Shown: positions 25,218 through 34,435, counted from the first letter of the stretch. The stretch is 64,000 nucleotides of DNA from Desulfotalea sp. (GCA_002733995.1 NVXR01000002.1:217074-281073), one strand, 5' to 3'. The notes: generated from the letters alone by a model not told the origin. Numbers and translations are program-made.

Positions 25218-27578
25218 TCAGTTCCGCTCCTTATAACTCAAGATGACAGGACTGACAAAAAGGGCAGTGGGCCAGGCAACACCGATACCTGCAAGCACTG
25301 TCACCCCAAGGGCATGTAATGCAGGATGGGCTGCAAAAGCCAAAACACCAAACCCTATGAGCGAACTAGCTGCACAGATACTCACGGCGAATCCCGACTC
25401 AGAGTGCTGTTTATCCTGACAGGCGCAAACGGTAAAGATACCGTAGTCAACGCTCAAACCAATCACCATAATTCCCATGATAAGGTGCATCATGTTCAGC
25501 TCACCCGTTGTCAGAAAAGCAAAGACTGACATAGCCGAAAGTGCAGAAAAGACAGGGGCAAGAACGGCAAATACAGACAAAATATTTTTGAACTGGAGAG
25601 CTGCCAAAATTACGATTACAATACCGGCTGCCGCCGACAAAAAGAGGATATCATGCCGTAATCCACGCTCTACAGCAGCCCTCCATTTTGCATTGGCAAT
25701 GACGGTGACTCCAGGAATTTCAGTCTCCAATCTGGAGAGCGTTGCCAGCTCCTTTCCTTTCAGGGCAACAGTGGTCATAACATAGTAGTGCGGTGAGACC
25801 GCACGCTCTTTTACCAACGACTGCACCAATGGGGCCATGGAGCCTTGCAGGTATGTTTCATAGGTAAGGGGCAACGGCTCCTTTGCAAGCCAGGAAAAAA
25901 ATGGCTCAAACGCCCTATCACTAAAACCTTTTTCCCTGGCCGCCTCAAGAAACCTCTCAGAAAAGCTGTCTTTATTAAGCCGCCAAAATTCCTGCCAGCG
26001 CTGACGCCGTTCATTTTGCATCGTAGCCCCAGGTAAAAGAGGAGCCAATGATTGAAAGTGAAGACCTGAGTCTTGTTTTAAGATGTTAAAAACCTTGTAG
26101 TTACGCTCAAAAAGATCTTCCGTATTTTCAGCTTCCACCAGAACAAACGCCTGTTCACCCTTTTCCCCCCACACCTTTGAGAAAAACCTTTCATCCTCAA
26201 TAACCTGTTTATCAGGGACATCAAGAGCCCTCAAATCTCCATTATAGTGTAGTTGTGGCCAACTATAAATACCAGCGCCAAGAACCGCTGCCCAGACGAG
26301 CATAATCACTGTCCGTTGCTGGAGGAATTTTTGGCGTCTGCCCGCAGGTCGTCTCGTCACTGGCCGGCTGACAGGCCTGCCAATAGTGGGTACCAAAACC
26401 CACGAAAAGGCGACGGCAAAGAGCAGACCAATAAGTGCAAGGGTGGCCATCTGCCGATGGGATGGCACACCGGAAAACAGTAAGATGATAAAAACAGCTG
26501 AGGTGGTCAATGTTGCAAAAAAGATGGGTCTTTTCAGGTGGGAAAAAGAAGTGGTCCCACCGGCGGTAACGACTTTCTGCCCCAGGTAGAGATGGATGGA
26601 AAAATCCACAGCAATTCCGAGGAGAACAATACCAAATCCCAAGGCGAGTCGACTCAATCCACCATGGATAAGACTACTCAAACCAATTGCAGGAGCCGCA
26701 GCCATAAGGGGAATAGCGAGGACCAGGAAACCTTTAACACTCCGAAGAGCAACACCTAACAGACAAACAAGAAGTAGGGTTGCTACCGGCAGAAGGGTTT
26801 TAAGATCACCCTGAATCGTTGTGGCATTGGCAAGGGTGTGGGGAAGACTGCCTATAACCCTGGCCTCTATGTTTGGTGCAAGGGTTTTCCCATAGGTCTC
26901 TTCTAAAAAATCACGAATGACCTCGGCCTCTTTTGAATCGGTAAGCGACTTAGTTGCTTCGGCTATAAGAAGACAACTCCTGTTATCTTTAGCCATGAAA
27001 AAACCATCTTCAATGGCCATTGACAGCTCGGACCGCAGATAGTTCAACTTCTCTAGCCCCAGAAGACTAAACCCCAAGGGGTCCAGCTGAACATGTTTCT
27101 TTAGGCCAATACCTGCCGGGCTGTTGAGGAGTGCAAAAGATTGTGCAAGGCCTGTAGCAATACCCTCGCTGGTAATTTTCCGCTCTAATTGTCCATAGTC
27201 AGAATTATCCAGAAGCAGGGGCAGACTCTCTACAATAGTCCTCATAAAACCGGATTCATACCCCTTGGGTAGACGAAACAGGACAAAGGAAAAGAGATCA
27301 CTTTTTTCAAGTGCAGCCCCGAGCCTCTCCACACTTTCAACAAGGTTTGAGCCACCTAACGCCGCATCTTTCCCGCCCGCATCATTGATAGTCAGGGTGA
27401 TGAACAACCTGTCCACAAGGCCCATATTTTTGAGCTTTTCAATGTCTCCGGACACCGCATTTTCAGGCAAAAGATCCAGGGCGTTATCGTTTACAGTAAG
27501 ACTAAGACAGGTAAACAGACCAACTATGAAGATAGCGAGAACACCACTCCAGCGAATAATTTTGGTTTTAGTTGTCAT
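25218..27578 (-). CDS. MMPL-family RND lipid exporter
   Basis: A 786-residue inner-membrane protein with a duplicated RND half: helix, periplasmic loop, then five or six helices, twice. The relay helices contain LGIAVDFSIHLYLG (first half) and GLSVDYGIFTVCAC (second half), with the Asp residues for proton transfer. It resembles ApeM-type exporters and is predicted to flip or extract the product from the inner membrane. ATG 27578 overlaps the LolA-like stop by 11 bases; the longer upstream frame is rejected because it would lie in that gene. Confidence 0.9.
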   Translation of the reverse strand: MTTKTKIIRWSGVLAIFIVGLFTCLSLTVNDNALDLLPENAVSGDIEKLKNMGLVDRLFITLTINDAGGKDAALGGSNLVESVERLGAALEKSDLFSFVLFRLPKGYESGFMRTIVESLPLLLDNSDYGQLERKITSEGIATGLAQSFALLNSPAGIGLKKHVQLDPLGFSLLGLEKLNYLRSELSMAIEDGFFMAKDNRSCLLIAEATKSLTDSKEAEVIRDFLEETYGKTLAPNIEARVIGSLPHTLANATTIQGDLKTLLPVATLLLVCLLGVALRSVKGFLVLAIPLMAAAPAIGLSSLIHGGLSRLALGFGIVLLGIAVDFSIHLYLGQKVVTAGGTTSFSHLKRPIFFATLTTSAVFIILLFSGVPSHRQMATLALIGLLFAVAFSWVLVPTIGRPVSRPVTRRPAGRRQKFLQQRTVIMLVWAAVLGAGIYSWPQLHYNGDLRALDVPDKQVIEDERFFSKVWGEKGEQAFVLVEAENTEDLFERNYKVFNILKQDSGLHFQSLAPLLPGATMQNERRQRWQEFWRLNKDSFSERFLEAAREKGFSDRAFEPFFSWLAKEPLPLTYETYLQGSMAPLVQSLVKERAVSPHYYVMTTVALKGKELATLSRLETEIPGVTVIANAKWRAAVERGLRHDILFLSAAAGIVIVILAALQFKNILSVFAVLAPVFSALSAMSVFAFLTTGELNMMHLIMGIMVIGLSVDYGIFTVCACQDKQHSESGFAVSICAASSLIGFGVLAFAAHPALHALGVTVLAGIGVAWPTALFVSPVILSYKERN

Positions 27579-28269
27579 GGGCAGGTTGAGTTTCACACCG
27601 AGTAAACAGCTGTTCTGGAAAATCGATATTAAAGGTGTAGTCACTAAACAAAAGCCGAGTGAGATCCCCACCCGGTTCTAAAATTTCCACCCGGGCAGGT
27701 TGCATAGTGGTCTGATCAAAGGTGATTGTCACCGTTTGAATATATTCCGCCATAGAAGGATTTTTGGGAGTGATAATAAGTGAGTCCGCGCCCTTTTTCT
27801 GCAAAAAAAACGCCTCGCCAAGCTTAGAATAATCGCCACCTAGCCAGAGCCACAACTGTTCTGCGACAATGCGCATAACAGGATCACTATTCAAATCAAA
27901 ATTCACAGGAGCTGCCTGATCACTGCAACGCAAGCCTTTGTCGCCATTCAGGACAAGTATAGACGGGACTGGATCGGTAAATTCCCAGCGTAATCTGTCG
28001 GGCCTGACCACAACCAGTTCACCGTGAAAAACAATAGTTTCAGCAAAAAGAGACAACTCTTTTTCCTGAATAAAAACGGCTCGAAAAGAATCTATCTTAG
28101 CCGCTGTATCCTCAAGCTTGGCCATAAACCGACCGAGGTCATCTTTTGCCGCAGGCCCATTACCTGCGCAAGCCAGTCCGCTAGAGAGTAGTAACGCAAC
28201 AACAAAAGCCCCTGTTCTAAGGAGAGAAAAAACGGGGTTACGCTGCACAAAACGATAATTATTCAACAT
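27568..28269 (-). CDS. LolA-like periplasmic carrier
   Basis: A 233-residue exported protein with a signal peptide (about 15-36, ending SGLACAG). The mature part has the LolA half-barrel pattern: FRAVFIQEKELSLFAETIVF, then GELVVVRPDRLRWEFTDP and LIITPKNPSMAEYIQTVTI. LolA carries acylated proteins; homologues in aryl-polyene loci (ApeL) are thought to carry the polyene lipid. It works with the MMPL pump and DUF3261 lipoprotein encoded next. The start overlaps the preceding dehydratase stop. Confidence 0.82.
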   Translation of the reverse strand: MLNNYRFVQRNPVFSLLRTGAFVVALLLSSGLACAGNGPAAKDDLGRFMAKLEDTAAKIDSFRAVFIQEKELSLFAETIVFHGELVVVRPDRLRWEFTDPVPSILVLNGDKGLRCSDQAAPVNFDLNSDPVMRIVAEQLWLWLGGDYSKLGEAFFLQKKGADSLIITPKNPSMAEYIQTVTITFDQTTMQPARVEILEPGGDLTRLLFSDYTFNIDFPEQLFTRCETQPAHDN

Positions 28270-28705
28270 TTTCCCACACCTTAATAACCCCTTGAGCCAG
28301 CTGTAAATCGCCAGCCCAAACCGCCCCTTGAATTACATTTACAGGCCCATAGCTAAAGGTTTTACTGGTTTCGATTCGAACCACCGCACCAGCACAAGCG
28401 CCGTCATACACAGAAAAGGAATCTATACTCACCAGCATTCCATCGGTTGCTTTTTTATTTTCACAGTAGAGGTCATAGCCGTTGGCAAGAGCTGCGGTCT
28501 GTGCAATGAGCTCAATGAAATACTCCGGGAGTAACTGGCCATCATTAACGGCAATGCCACTGGCGGGCAGTGTCGTTTCCGCAACAGCAGAGTCACCGTA
28601 ACGCTCCAGAAGACGTTCAACAAAGAGCATGGGCGGACGATGGGGTAGAAAAGACGCGGCATCAACTGGAAGTATTTTTTTGAAAGTATCCTCAGCGTCT
28701 TTCAT
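28259..28705 (-). CDS. Hotdog 3-hydroxyacyl-ACP dehydratase (ApeP/FabZ-like)
   Basis: A 148-residue hotdog protein. LPHRPPMLFVERLLERY is the FabZ/ApeP opening, and YFIELIAQTAALANGYDLY contains the conserved E-x2-AQ helix. The pair of dehydratases (this and the gene at 24124) is typical of iterative polyene-making type II systems, where one enzyme supports the other. ATG 28705 makes a TGATG junction with the ketoreductase; GTG 28708 is also possible. Confidence 0.83.
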   Translation of the reverse strand: MKDAEDTFKKILPVDAASFLPHRPPMLFVERLLERYGDSAVAETTLPASGIAVNDGQLLPEYFIELIAQTAALANGYDLYCENKKATDGMLVSIDSFSVYDGACAGAVVRIETSKTFSYGPVNVIQGAVWAGDLQLAQGVIKVWENVE

Positions 28706-29454
28706 CACATGTACATCCCACCATTAACACCGATCACCTGACCGGTGATATAATTGGCCTCTCTACTCAAAAGAAAACGAACCACTCCAGAGATCTCTTC
28801 TACCGTTCCAACCCGCCCAAGTGGAATGAGTGGCAGGAGTTTATCCAGGGGGAGATCTTCAATCATTCCCGTATCAATAAGTCCTGGCGAGACAACATTG
28901 ACTAAAACATTTCTCCGCCCCAACTCCCGTGCCAGCGATTTGGACGCCGCTATAAGTCCACCTTTTGCAGCGGCATAGTTCGCCTGACCTGCCTGTCCTG
29001 TCTGACCAGAAATCGAAGCGATGGAAATAATCCGTCCCCGCCTTTTAGTCAGCATCATTTTTGCAAAAAGTCTGCCTAAAATGAAAAAGCTGTTCAGATT
29101 AACGTCGATCACCCGGTCCCACTCTTTTCTATGCATAAGCGGCATTATGTTATCCCGCGCGACACCGGCATTATGCACCATACCGTAGGGGACAACACGG
29201 GCAAGCAGAGGCTCAAGGGCCTTCGTTGCAGCCACCCCATCAGAGACATCAAAGGGAAGCAAGAGACAGCTGCGTCCCATTTCTTCAATCTTGGCCTGTA
29301 CCCCATGTGCCGCCTCCGTCGACGACCTGTAGTTGAGCCAGATATCATATCCGGCGGCAGCAAGATCAAGGGCTATACCGGCCCCTATGCCCCTGCTCCC
29401 ACCACTTACAAAAACGATTTTATTATGGTCATCTTCTTGCTTTTCTTTTGTCAT
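28705..29454 (-). CDS. 3-ketoacyl-ACP reductase (FabG family)
   Basis: A 249-residue short-chain dehydrogenase. GGSRGIGAGIALDLA binds NAD(P)H, HNAGV and the catalytic Ser-Tyr-Lys set SIS(GQTGQAGQAN)YAAAK are intact, and the C-terminus reads TGQVIGVNGGMYM as in FabG. It reduces the 3-keto group on the growing chain. It lies 21 bases after the half-ketosynthase gene and is coupled to the dehydratase. Confidence 0.9.
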   Translation of the reverse strand: MTKEKQEDDHNKIVFVSGGSRGIGAGIALDLAAAGYDIWLNYRSSTEAAHGVQAKIEEMGRSCLLLPFDVSDGVAATKALEPLLARVVPYGMVHNAGVARDNIMPLMHRKEWDRVIDVNLNSFFILGRLFAKMMLTKRRGRIISIASISGQTGQAGQANYAAAKGGLIAASKSLARELGRRNVLVNVVSPGLIDTGMIEDLPLDKLLPLIPLGRVGTVEEISGVVRFLLSREANYITGQVIGVNGGMYM

Positions 29455-29475
29455 TTTTTTTCACTCTTACGCTGT

Positions 29476-30252
29476 TTACTGGTTCAAATGCAGACGGACG
29501 TCACCCCAGTCACTTTTTACAGAAAAAACATTCCCCTGGAACTCGTTTTTAGCCAACAACTCAGCAAGAAAAAACGCTGCGCCTAGCGGCTCATAAAGTG
29601 TCTGGCATAAGGTTCCAACCGTCACCTCCTGCCTTGCAGTAAGAAGCCGTTGCGAATGACAGGCCTTAGAGGTAATTTTTGTTTCACCAACACAGAGCCC
29701 CATCGAGGAAGATTTTTTATTTTCCAAGAGCAGACAGACAACACCAGGGAGCCAGGGGGCACCTTCATCCACCAAGGTCTTTCGCCCATCCGCAAGGAGG
29801 GTACTATAGGTCTCAACCTGCAGAACCAAACAACTGTCCAGTCCACCGGACATGATTGCCAACCAAGCTTGTTCAAGAGCCTTAAAAAAGGGGTGGCAAA
29901 AATCAGTTATCGTAAGTGCTGCGCCTTTAATGGCGAGGGTCGAAGCGACGTAACCCGCAGCAGCATTAAAGACAGAGTGAGAAAACAGGGTTGGTGAGGC
30001 CTGCTCTTTTGAGACCACACTGTCGAGGACTTCAAAATTTGTCTGCATGGTACTAAAGGCTGATCCAAGTACCAGTCCACAACGTTCGCCATAGTGTTGG
30101 GTAAGAGTTCCCTGGGTCTGCATAGTTGTACAGGCTGCGACCACTGCAAGACGGATATAATCATCGGCCCGTCGCAACTTCCGAGTCAACTCAACCGGTA
30201 CAAGTAAATCTGCAAGACGCACCGAAGAAACAGCATTGACAAAAACTTTCAC
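29476..30252 (-). CDS. Half-ketosynthase (N-terminal KS fold only), chain-length-factor-like
   Basis: A 258-residue protein resembling only the N-terminal half of a ketosynthase (ketoacyl-synt_2 group). Aligned with the full enzyme of this cluster, ALTITDFCHPFFKALEQAW corresponds to the nucleophile elbow and keeps a Cys at the active position. The C-terminal HGTG and GH histidine motifs are absent, so it should not condense alone. In aryl-polyene systems such a partner forms a heterodimer with the active ketosynthase and sets chain length. GTG 30252 overlaps the active ketosynthase stop (GTGA), which supports that partnership. Confidence 0.78.
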   Translation of the reverse strand: MKVFVNAVSSVRLADLLVPVELTRKLRRADDYIRLAVVAACTTMQTQGTLTQHYGERCGLVLGSAFSTMQTNFEVLDSVVSKEQASPTLFSHSVFNAAAGYVASTLAIKGAALTITDFCHPFFKALEQAWLAIMSGGLDSCLVLQVETYSTLLADGRKTLVDEGAPWLPGVVCLLLENKKSSSMGLCVGETKITSKACHSQRLLTARQEVTVGTLCQTLYEPLGAAFFLAELLAKNEFQGNVFSVKSDWGDVRLHLNQ

Positions 30253-31487
30253 ATTTCCACCCCTTCAAGAACAACGGCACTGTTGCTGCCACCAAAGGCG
30301 AGAGACTGACTCATACCTATTTTCCCAGTAAGCACCCTGCTTTCTGCCTCCTTTATCACCGGAAACGACAGTTCCGGATCAAGTTCATGGCAGCCAGCGC
30401 TCCCAAAAACAAAGCCCTCGTTGAGCGCCATAAGTGTATACACAGCCTCAACTCCCCCCGCAGCTCCCAAGGTATGGCCGGTAAAACCTTTGGTGGAGAC
30501 GACGGGAAGACTGTCGGGATCAAAACCCAGGGCTGAAATGGCATGGGTTTCGGCGAGATCATTGACACGAGTTCCTGTACCATGGGCATTAATCAGACAA
30601 ATATCAGCAACAGACAGGCCGCTATCCCCCAAGGCACCTTTAACAGCACATTGCAAACCATACCCCTCGGGGTGTGGAGCCGTTGGATGATAAGCATCCC
30701 CTGCAATCCCATAGCCCCTGACCCTACCAAGGATTTTCTGCCCTCTGCGCTGAGCATCCTCCTGTCTCTCCAGCACAAGAATACCGGCACCTTCACCAAG
30801 GTTTAGACCCTGTCTATCCTTATCAAAGGGAGAGCAGCTCTTTTCTGAATAGAGCATCAGACTTTTAAAACCGTGACAGGCAACCCGGGAGAGTTCATCC
30901 GCACCTCCGGCAATGGCGATGTCACATTTACCATATTCAAGCCAAGTTTTGGCCACACCAATTGCATCAGTACCCGAAGCGCAGGCATTGGTGATAACAA
31001 GCCCAGGCCCTGTAACACCGAGTATTTCTCTCACTTTATCCGCGAGATTTGAACTGAGATAGGCAAGCAACGGTTCGGCAGCAGGGTTCAATCCATGCCG
31101 CCACTGAACGTAGTATTCTTCGTTATGAAAGGTGCAGCCTACGGTTGTTCCAAGAACAATCCCCACCGTTTTGCCCCGGAGCTCCCCAAGGGATAAGCCG
31201 GCACGGTGCAGCCCTTCTGCCACGGCAAGAAGAGCCAGCTGAACGGTCCGATTGCTTGTCTTTATGGATGGGATAAGATCATCAAGGCTACTTCGTCCAG
31301 TATCGGCTGTAACCGATGGCACCTGAAAACAAGGGGCGGTAAATCCCGCCGGGAAAAACCTCTCTCCCATGCCTACATTACAAACCAGTCCAGCTGCCAT
31401 ATTTCGCCAGGCAGCCTGGCAATTCTCTCCAAGGGCGGTTATTGCGCCATAGCCTGTTACCACAGGTGGCAGGAGTCTTGATCCCAT
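30249..31487 (-). CDS. Beta-ketoacyl-ACP synthase II-like, complete triad
   Basis: A 412-residue FabF-type enzyme: ITNACASGTDAIG (Cys), NAHGTGTRVND (His) and KGFTGHTLGAAG (His). The C-terminal FGGSNSAVVL is the gating loop. It is translationally coupled to the half-ketosynthase and is probably its active subunit. It follows the small secreted protein gene by 21 bases with AGGTG upstream. Confidence 0.9.
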   Translation of the reverse strand: MGSRLLPPVVTGYGAITALGENCQAAWRNMAAGLVCNVGMGERFFPAGFTAPCFQVPSVTADTGRSSLDDLIPSIKTSNRTVQLALLAVAEGLHRAGLSLGELRGKTVGIVLGTTVGCTFHNEEYYVQWRHGLNPAAEPLLAYLSSNLADKVREILGVTGPGLVITNACASGTDAIGVAKTWLEYGKCDIAIAGGADELSRVACHGFKSLMLYSEKSCSPFDKDRQGLNLGEGAGILVLERQEDAQRRGQKILGRVRGYGIAGDAYHPTAPHPEGYGLQCAVKGALGDSGLSVADICLINAHGTGTRVNDLAETHAISALGFDPDSLPVVSTKGFTGHTLGAAGGVEAVYTLMALNEGFVFGSAGCHELDPELSFPVIKEAESRVLTGKIGMSQSLAFGGSNSAVVLEGVEM

Positions 31488-31508
31488 TAAATGTCACACC
31501 TAAGTTTT

Positions 31509-31952
31509 CTATTTTTGAATGGTTACAACGGTTCCTTTAAGAGCAACGTTAACCACCACTCGGCCAGCAAGACAGGTATATACAGACTCGCTGGATTCCA
31601 CATTGTTTTTGATATTGGAGACAATGTTTATTACAGCATTCCCACCCTCTCGCCTCGCACGGTCACGCAAAGTCACCAACGATGAAGCCATGGCCCATGC
31701 ACATGCCTGACTCCTCTCTTTGGCAAAACCATTGGTACGTTTACTGGTCTTAAAGTTACCGTACGTTTTACTTACCTTTCCATGTTTTGCATCTCCCCAG
31801 TAAAAGGCGATGTCATCCGTAAATATTTTTTTAACTTTTTCAATCGCCATGGCGTCCTTGACAGGATACTTCACAAGGACGTCAGCCCCATATGCAAAAT
31901 TCAGCCCAAAACAGAGTAAGAATATACCACTTAAGATAATGTTTTTCGTCAT
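31509..31952 (-). CDS. Small exported protein (annotated elsewhere as excinuclease-like), function unknown
   Basis: A 147-residue protein with a signal peptide (about 1-22, ending NFAYGAD). The mature part contains two Cys (RSQACAWAMASSLV and VYTCLAGRVVV), which could form a disulfide, and the motif EGGNAVINIVSNIKNN seen in small periplasmic proteins sometimes mislabelled excinuclease ATPase subunit. It has no nucleotide-binding motif. AAAGGAG before ATG 31952 fixes the start; an upstream ATG at 31994 is rejected. Homologues occur in polyene-type loci, so it may be an envelope factor for the product. Confidence 0.65.
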   Translation of the reverse strand: MTKNIILSGIFLLCFGLNFAYGADVLVKYPVKDAMAIEKVKKIFTDDIAFYWGDAKHGKVSKTYGNFKTSKRTNGFAKERSQACAWAMASSLVTLRDRARREGGNAVINIVSNIKNNVESSESVYTCLAGRVVVNVALKGTVVTIQK

Positions 31953-32082
31953 TTTCTGCTCCTTTGTTCCTCTCAAAGATAACAACCATTTCATCCTTGC
32001 TGGACGTTAACAAGTGTACATTGCGGGGAGGTTCAATAAAGACTTCCCGCAACGGGACCGCTAAAGACCTTGGCCGCAACTA

Positions 32083-32337
32083 TCAGTCCTTATGATCAAG
32101 AATATACTGGGCAAGACTCTCTATGGAGACAAAAGCAACCTTGCCCTCTTCCATGTCAGAAATCTGTACATCAAAATACTTTTGAATCAACACCACCAGC
32201 TCTACCGCATCCAAAGAATCAAGACCTAATCCTTCGCCAAACAGTGGCTCTGTATCACCAATTTCTTCTGGAGTAATTCCCTGAAGTTTTAAATCATTTA
32301 CAAGTATTTCTTTCAGCTTTGCTTTAGTTGTTTCCAT
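32083..32337 (-). CDS. Acyl carrier protein 1
   Basis: An 84-residue ACP. The phosphopantetheine Ser is in GLGLDSLDAVELVVLIQ. ATG 32337 has AGAGGAAAG upstream; an in-frame ATG at 32373 is rejected. It lies 23 bases after the LpxL-type acyltransferase gene and is one of two ACPs in the cluster, both 84 residues, which would carry the growing chain or deliver it to the acyltransferases. Confidence 0.92.
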   Translation of the reverse strand: METTKAKLKEILVNDLKLQGITPEEIGDTEPLFGEGLGLDSLDAVELVVLIQKYFDVQISDMEEGKVAFVSIESLAQYILDHKD

Positions 32338-32360
32338 CTTTCCTCTACAATATTTGCTTG

Positions 32361-33254
32361 TTATTTCTTCCAAAAGTTATGAAAATTATACCATTGATAT
32401 GGGTACAAAACGAGATACTCTTCCATGGCACTACTAAATTTTTCTGCGCAGCCCATAAGCATCTGCCCACGCTCGTCACGGGATTTATATTCGGGATAAA
32501 AAATATCCCAAACCTTTAATTGATAACTTCCACCCCCGGTTTGTGCTGCAAAAACTATCGCCACCGGTGCACCGGCAGAAGCGGCGAGCATATAGGCACT
32601 ATCCGGCAGTTTTATTTCACTTCCCAGAAAGTCTACCGTCGTCGACGATCCTTTAATAAAACGATCCCCCATAATAGTAACAACCTCACCCCTGTTAAGG
32701 GCCGCCAGGGAATCCACCATGCCACCAAAGCCACCTTCCGCATCGATAATTTGAAATGATTTTTTGCTGCGGTTCAGGTCAAAATAATGCTTTGCCACGG
32801 CCTTCTTGTCGTACAACATGAGAGCATTAACAGGAACGGGTAAATCCCCCAGATTGGCAAGGGCCGACTGCCAGTTCCCCATATGCGCCGTGAGCAACAC
32901 CAGCCCTTTACCCTTAGCAATCTCGGCTGTTATTTGTTCATAGCCCTCTATTGTCCCACTCAGACATGCGTCCTTTACCGTACCCAGCCAGCCTCTTTCA
33001 ACCAGCACCCTGCCAAAAGAAAACACAGTCAAAAACGTATGCCGAAAGTAGCCGATAACAGACGCCTTAGGAAAACGTCTTTTGAGATACGGCTGTACCG
33101 TTCTGCGAATCTTGCGACTCCAGAGGACATAGCTCAAAACCACCGGCACCAGAAGTATGTGTGCACCCCGTTGGCCAAAAAGATGCAAGGTTACATAAAA
33201 GAACCAGTGTCCTAGAGCTTCCAGTTGCTGTAAATATTTATTTTTTCCGACCAC
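32361..33254 (-). CDS. LpxL/HtrB-family lipid acyltransferase with altered motif
   Basis: A 297-residue membrane-associated acyltransferase. The active-site block reads LLTAHMGNWQSALANLG (H124). Lipid A acyltransferases use H-x4-D/E; here the acidic residue is Gln129, an unexpected change. Other family features remain (TIMGDRF, then a C-terminal PYQWYNFHNFW). It probably transfers the cluster's acyl chain to a lipid or glycolipid. GTG 33254 shares its G with the glycosyltransferase TAG stop. Confidence 0.82.
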   Translation of the reverse strand: MVGKNKYLQQLEALGHWFFYVTLHLFGQRGAHILLVPVVLSYVLWSRKIRRTVQPYLKRRFPKASVIGYFRHTFLTVFSFGRVLVERGWLGTVKDACLSGTIEGYEQITAEIAKGKGLVLLTAHMGNWQSALANLGDLPVPVNALMLYDKKAVAKHYFDLNRSKKSFQIIDAEGGFGGMVDSLAALNRGEVVTIMGDRFIKGSSTTVDFLGSEIKLPDSAYMLAASAGAPVAIVFAAQTGGGSYQLKVWDIFYPEYKSRDERGQMLMGCAEKFSSAMEEYLVLYPYQWYNFHNFWKK

Positions 33255-34435
33255 TAGGCAACACCGGCTGACTTATTACTCTGCTGAAACCTTCGGGCAA
33301 GCCAATACACTAGCCCGCCACCAAAGAGTCCGAGAATCGGCCCCACAAATAAAAAGCCAACAAACCAGTCCCATAAACGATAATGAACTTCAAGCAACCA
33401 GCGTTTCCAGGACAGATCCGTAAGCCACTGTTGGGTCTGGAAATAATGTCCAACTTCTATACAAAGGGCGGGGACCACCGGCGGCATACAAAACTGACTG
33501 GCGGCAACAGCTGCAACCTTATTGAGATGAAACCGATAGGCAAGATAGATAATAGCAACGGTATGCACGCCAATAAGCGGCGAAGCACCTACAAAAAGCC
33601 CCATCCATACGGCAAGTGCCAGCCAGAACGGAGAGGAATTTTCCCTACACAGATTCTGCAGTGTCCGCAGGGGTTTTTTAACCACCACCACCGGAGACTC
33701 CTTTTCTCTGACCCCTGTTATTTTCTTATGGGGAAAAGGAAGTAACCGCCGACAAACAAGACCTGTGTGCAACAGAGTTAACCGCCAGTTATCTAGAAAT
33801 TTATGAAAATGTGAAACCCTTTCACCAGCTGGCGGATAATGCACAGAAATCGGGACACTACAAATCTCAACGCCAGCCCAAACTGACTTGACCAGTACTT
33901 CTATTTCAAAATCATACCTGCTTTTTGAAAACGTCTGAGCAAGCAATACATCCACCGGATACAAACGCATACCACTCTGGGTATCGGGCAAGTCAGCTCC
34001 ACACTCAAGGCGAACCCAAAAGTTGGAGAAGTCTCTACCAAAAAGGCTCAGACCCGGCACCGTATCCTGCACCATTCGCCGTGCCCCGATGACTATTACG
34101 GGGTGATCTGTACCGGCTGCAACAACGGCCAGATCTCTTGCCTCTAGAGGATTATGCTGTGCATCTGCGTCCAGGGTGATAATCGATGCAAAGCCCTGTT
34201 CTTTGGCAATACGCGCCCCTGCCAGTATCGCAGCACCCTTCCCCCTATTTTCGGCAAAGGATTCTACCTGACAGTTAAGCCCAGCCAAACCTGCAACTCC
34301 ACCATCGGAACTACCGTCATCAACAACAAGCACAGGAAAACCCGTCGACAAAGCCGCCTCAACGACCCCTTTCAAGGTTGTTCCGTGATTGAAGACCGGA
34401 ATTATTATAAGAAGAGGATCAACCCAACAATTCAT
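33254..34435 (-). CDS. Family 2 glycosyltransferase fused to DUF2062 membrane domain
   Basis: A 393-residue fusion. Residues about 1-220 are a GT-A glycosyltransferase (LLIIIPVFNHG, VVDDGSSDGG, TLDADAQHNP as the metal-binding DxD-like motif, YPVDVLLAQTFS), similar to dolichyl-phosphate-mannose synthase-like enzymes. After a linker, residues about 265-390 form a DUF2062 domain (GLFVGASPLIGVHT, NKVAAVAASQFCMPP) with membrane helices. ATG 34435 overlaps the upstream radical-SAM stop as ATGA. It likely puts a sugar on a lipid carrier or on the product. Confidence 0.85.
   Translation of the reverse strand: MNCWVDPLLIIIPVFNHGTTLKGVVEAALSTGFPVLVVDDGSSDGGVAGLAGLNCQVESFAENRGKGAAILAGARIAKEQGFASIITLDADAQHNPLEARDLAVVAAGTDHPVIVIGARRMVQDTVPGLSLFGRDFSNFWVRLECGADLPDTQSGMRLYPVDVLLAQTFSKSRYDFEIEVLVKSVWAGVEICSVPISVHYPPAGERVSHFHKFLDNWRLTLLHTGLVCRRLLPFPHKKITGVREKESPVVVVKKPLRTLQNLCRENSSPFWLALAVWMGLFVGASPLIGVHTVAIIYLAYRFHLNKVAAVAASQFCMPPVVPALCIEVGHYFQTQQWLTDLSWKRWLLEVHYRLWDWFVGFLFVGPILGLFGGGLVYWLARRFQQSNKSAGVA

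Noticed and set aside
27579..27671. Longer N-terminus for the MMPL gene
   Set aside because: The extra 31 codons lie inside the LolA-like gene and ATG 27578 gives the usual short overlap.
31509..31952. Excinuclease ATPase subunit
   Set aside because: The protein is 147 residues, secreted and has no nucleotide-binding motif; that label would be an annotation error.
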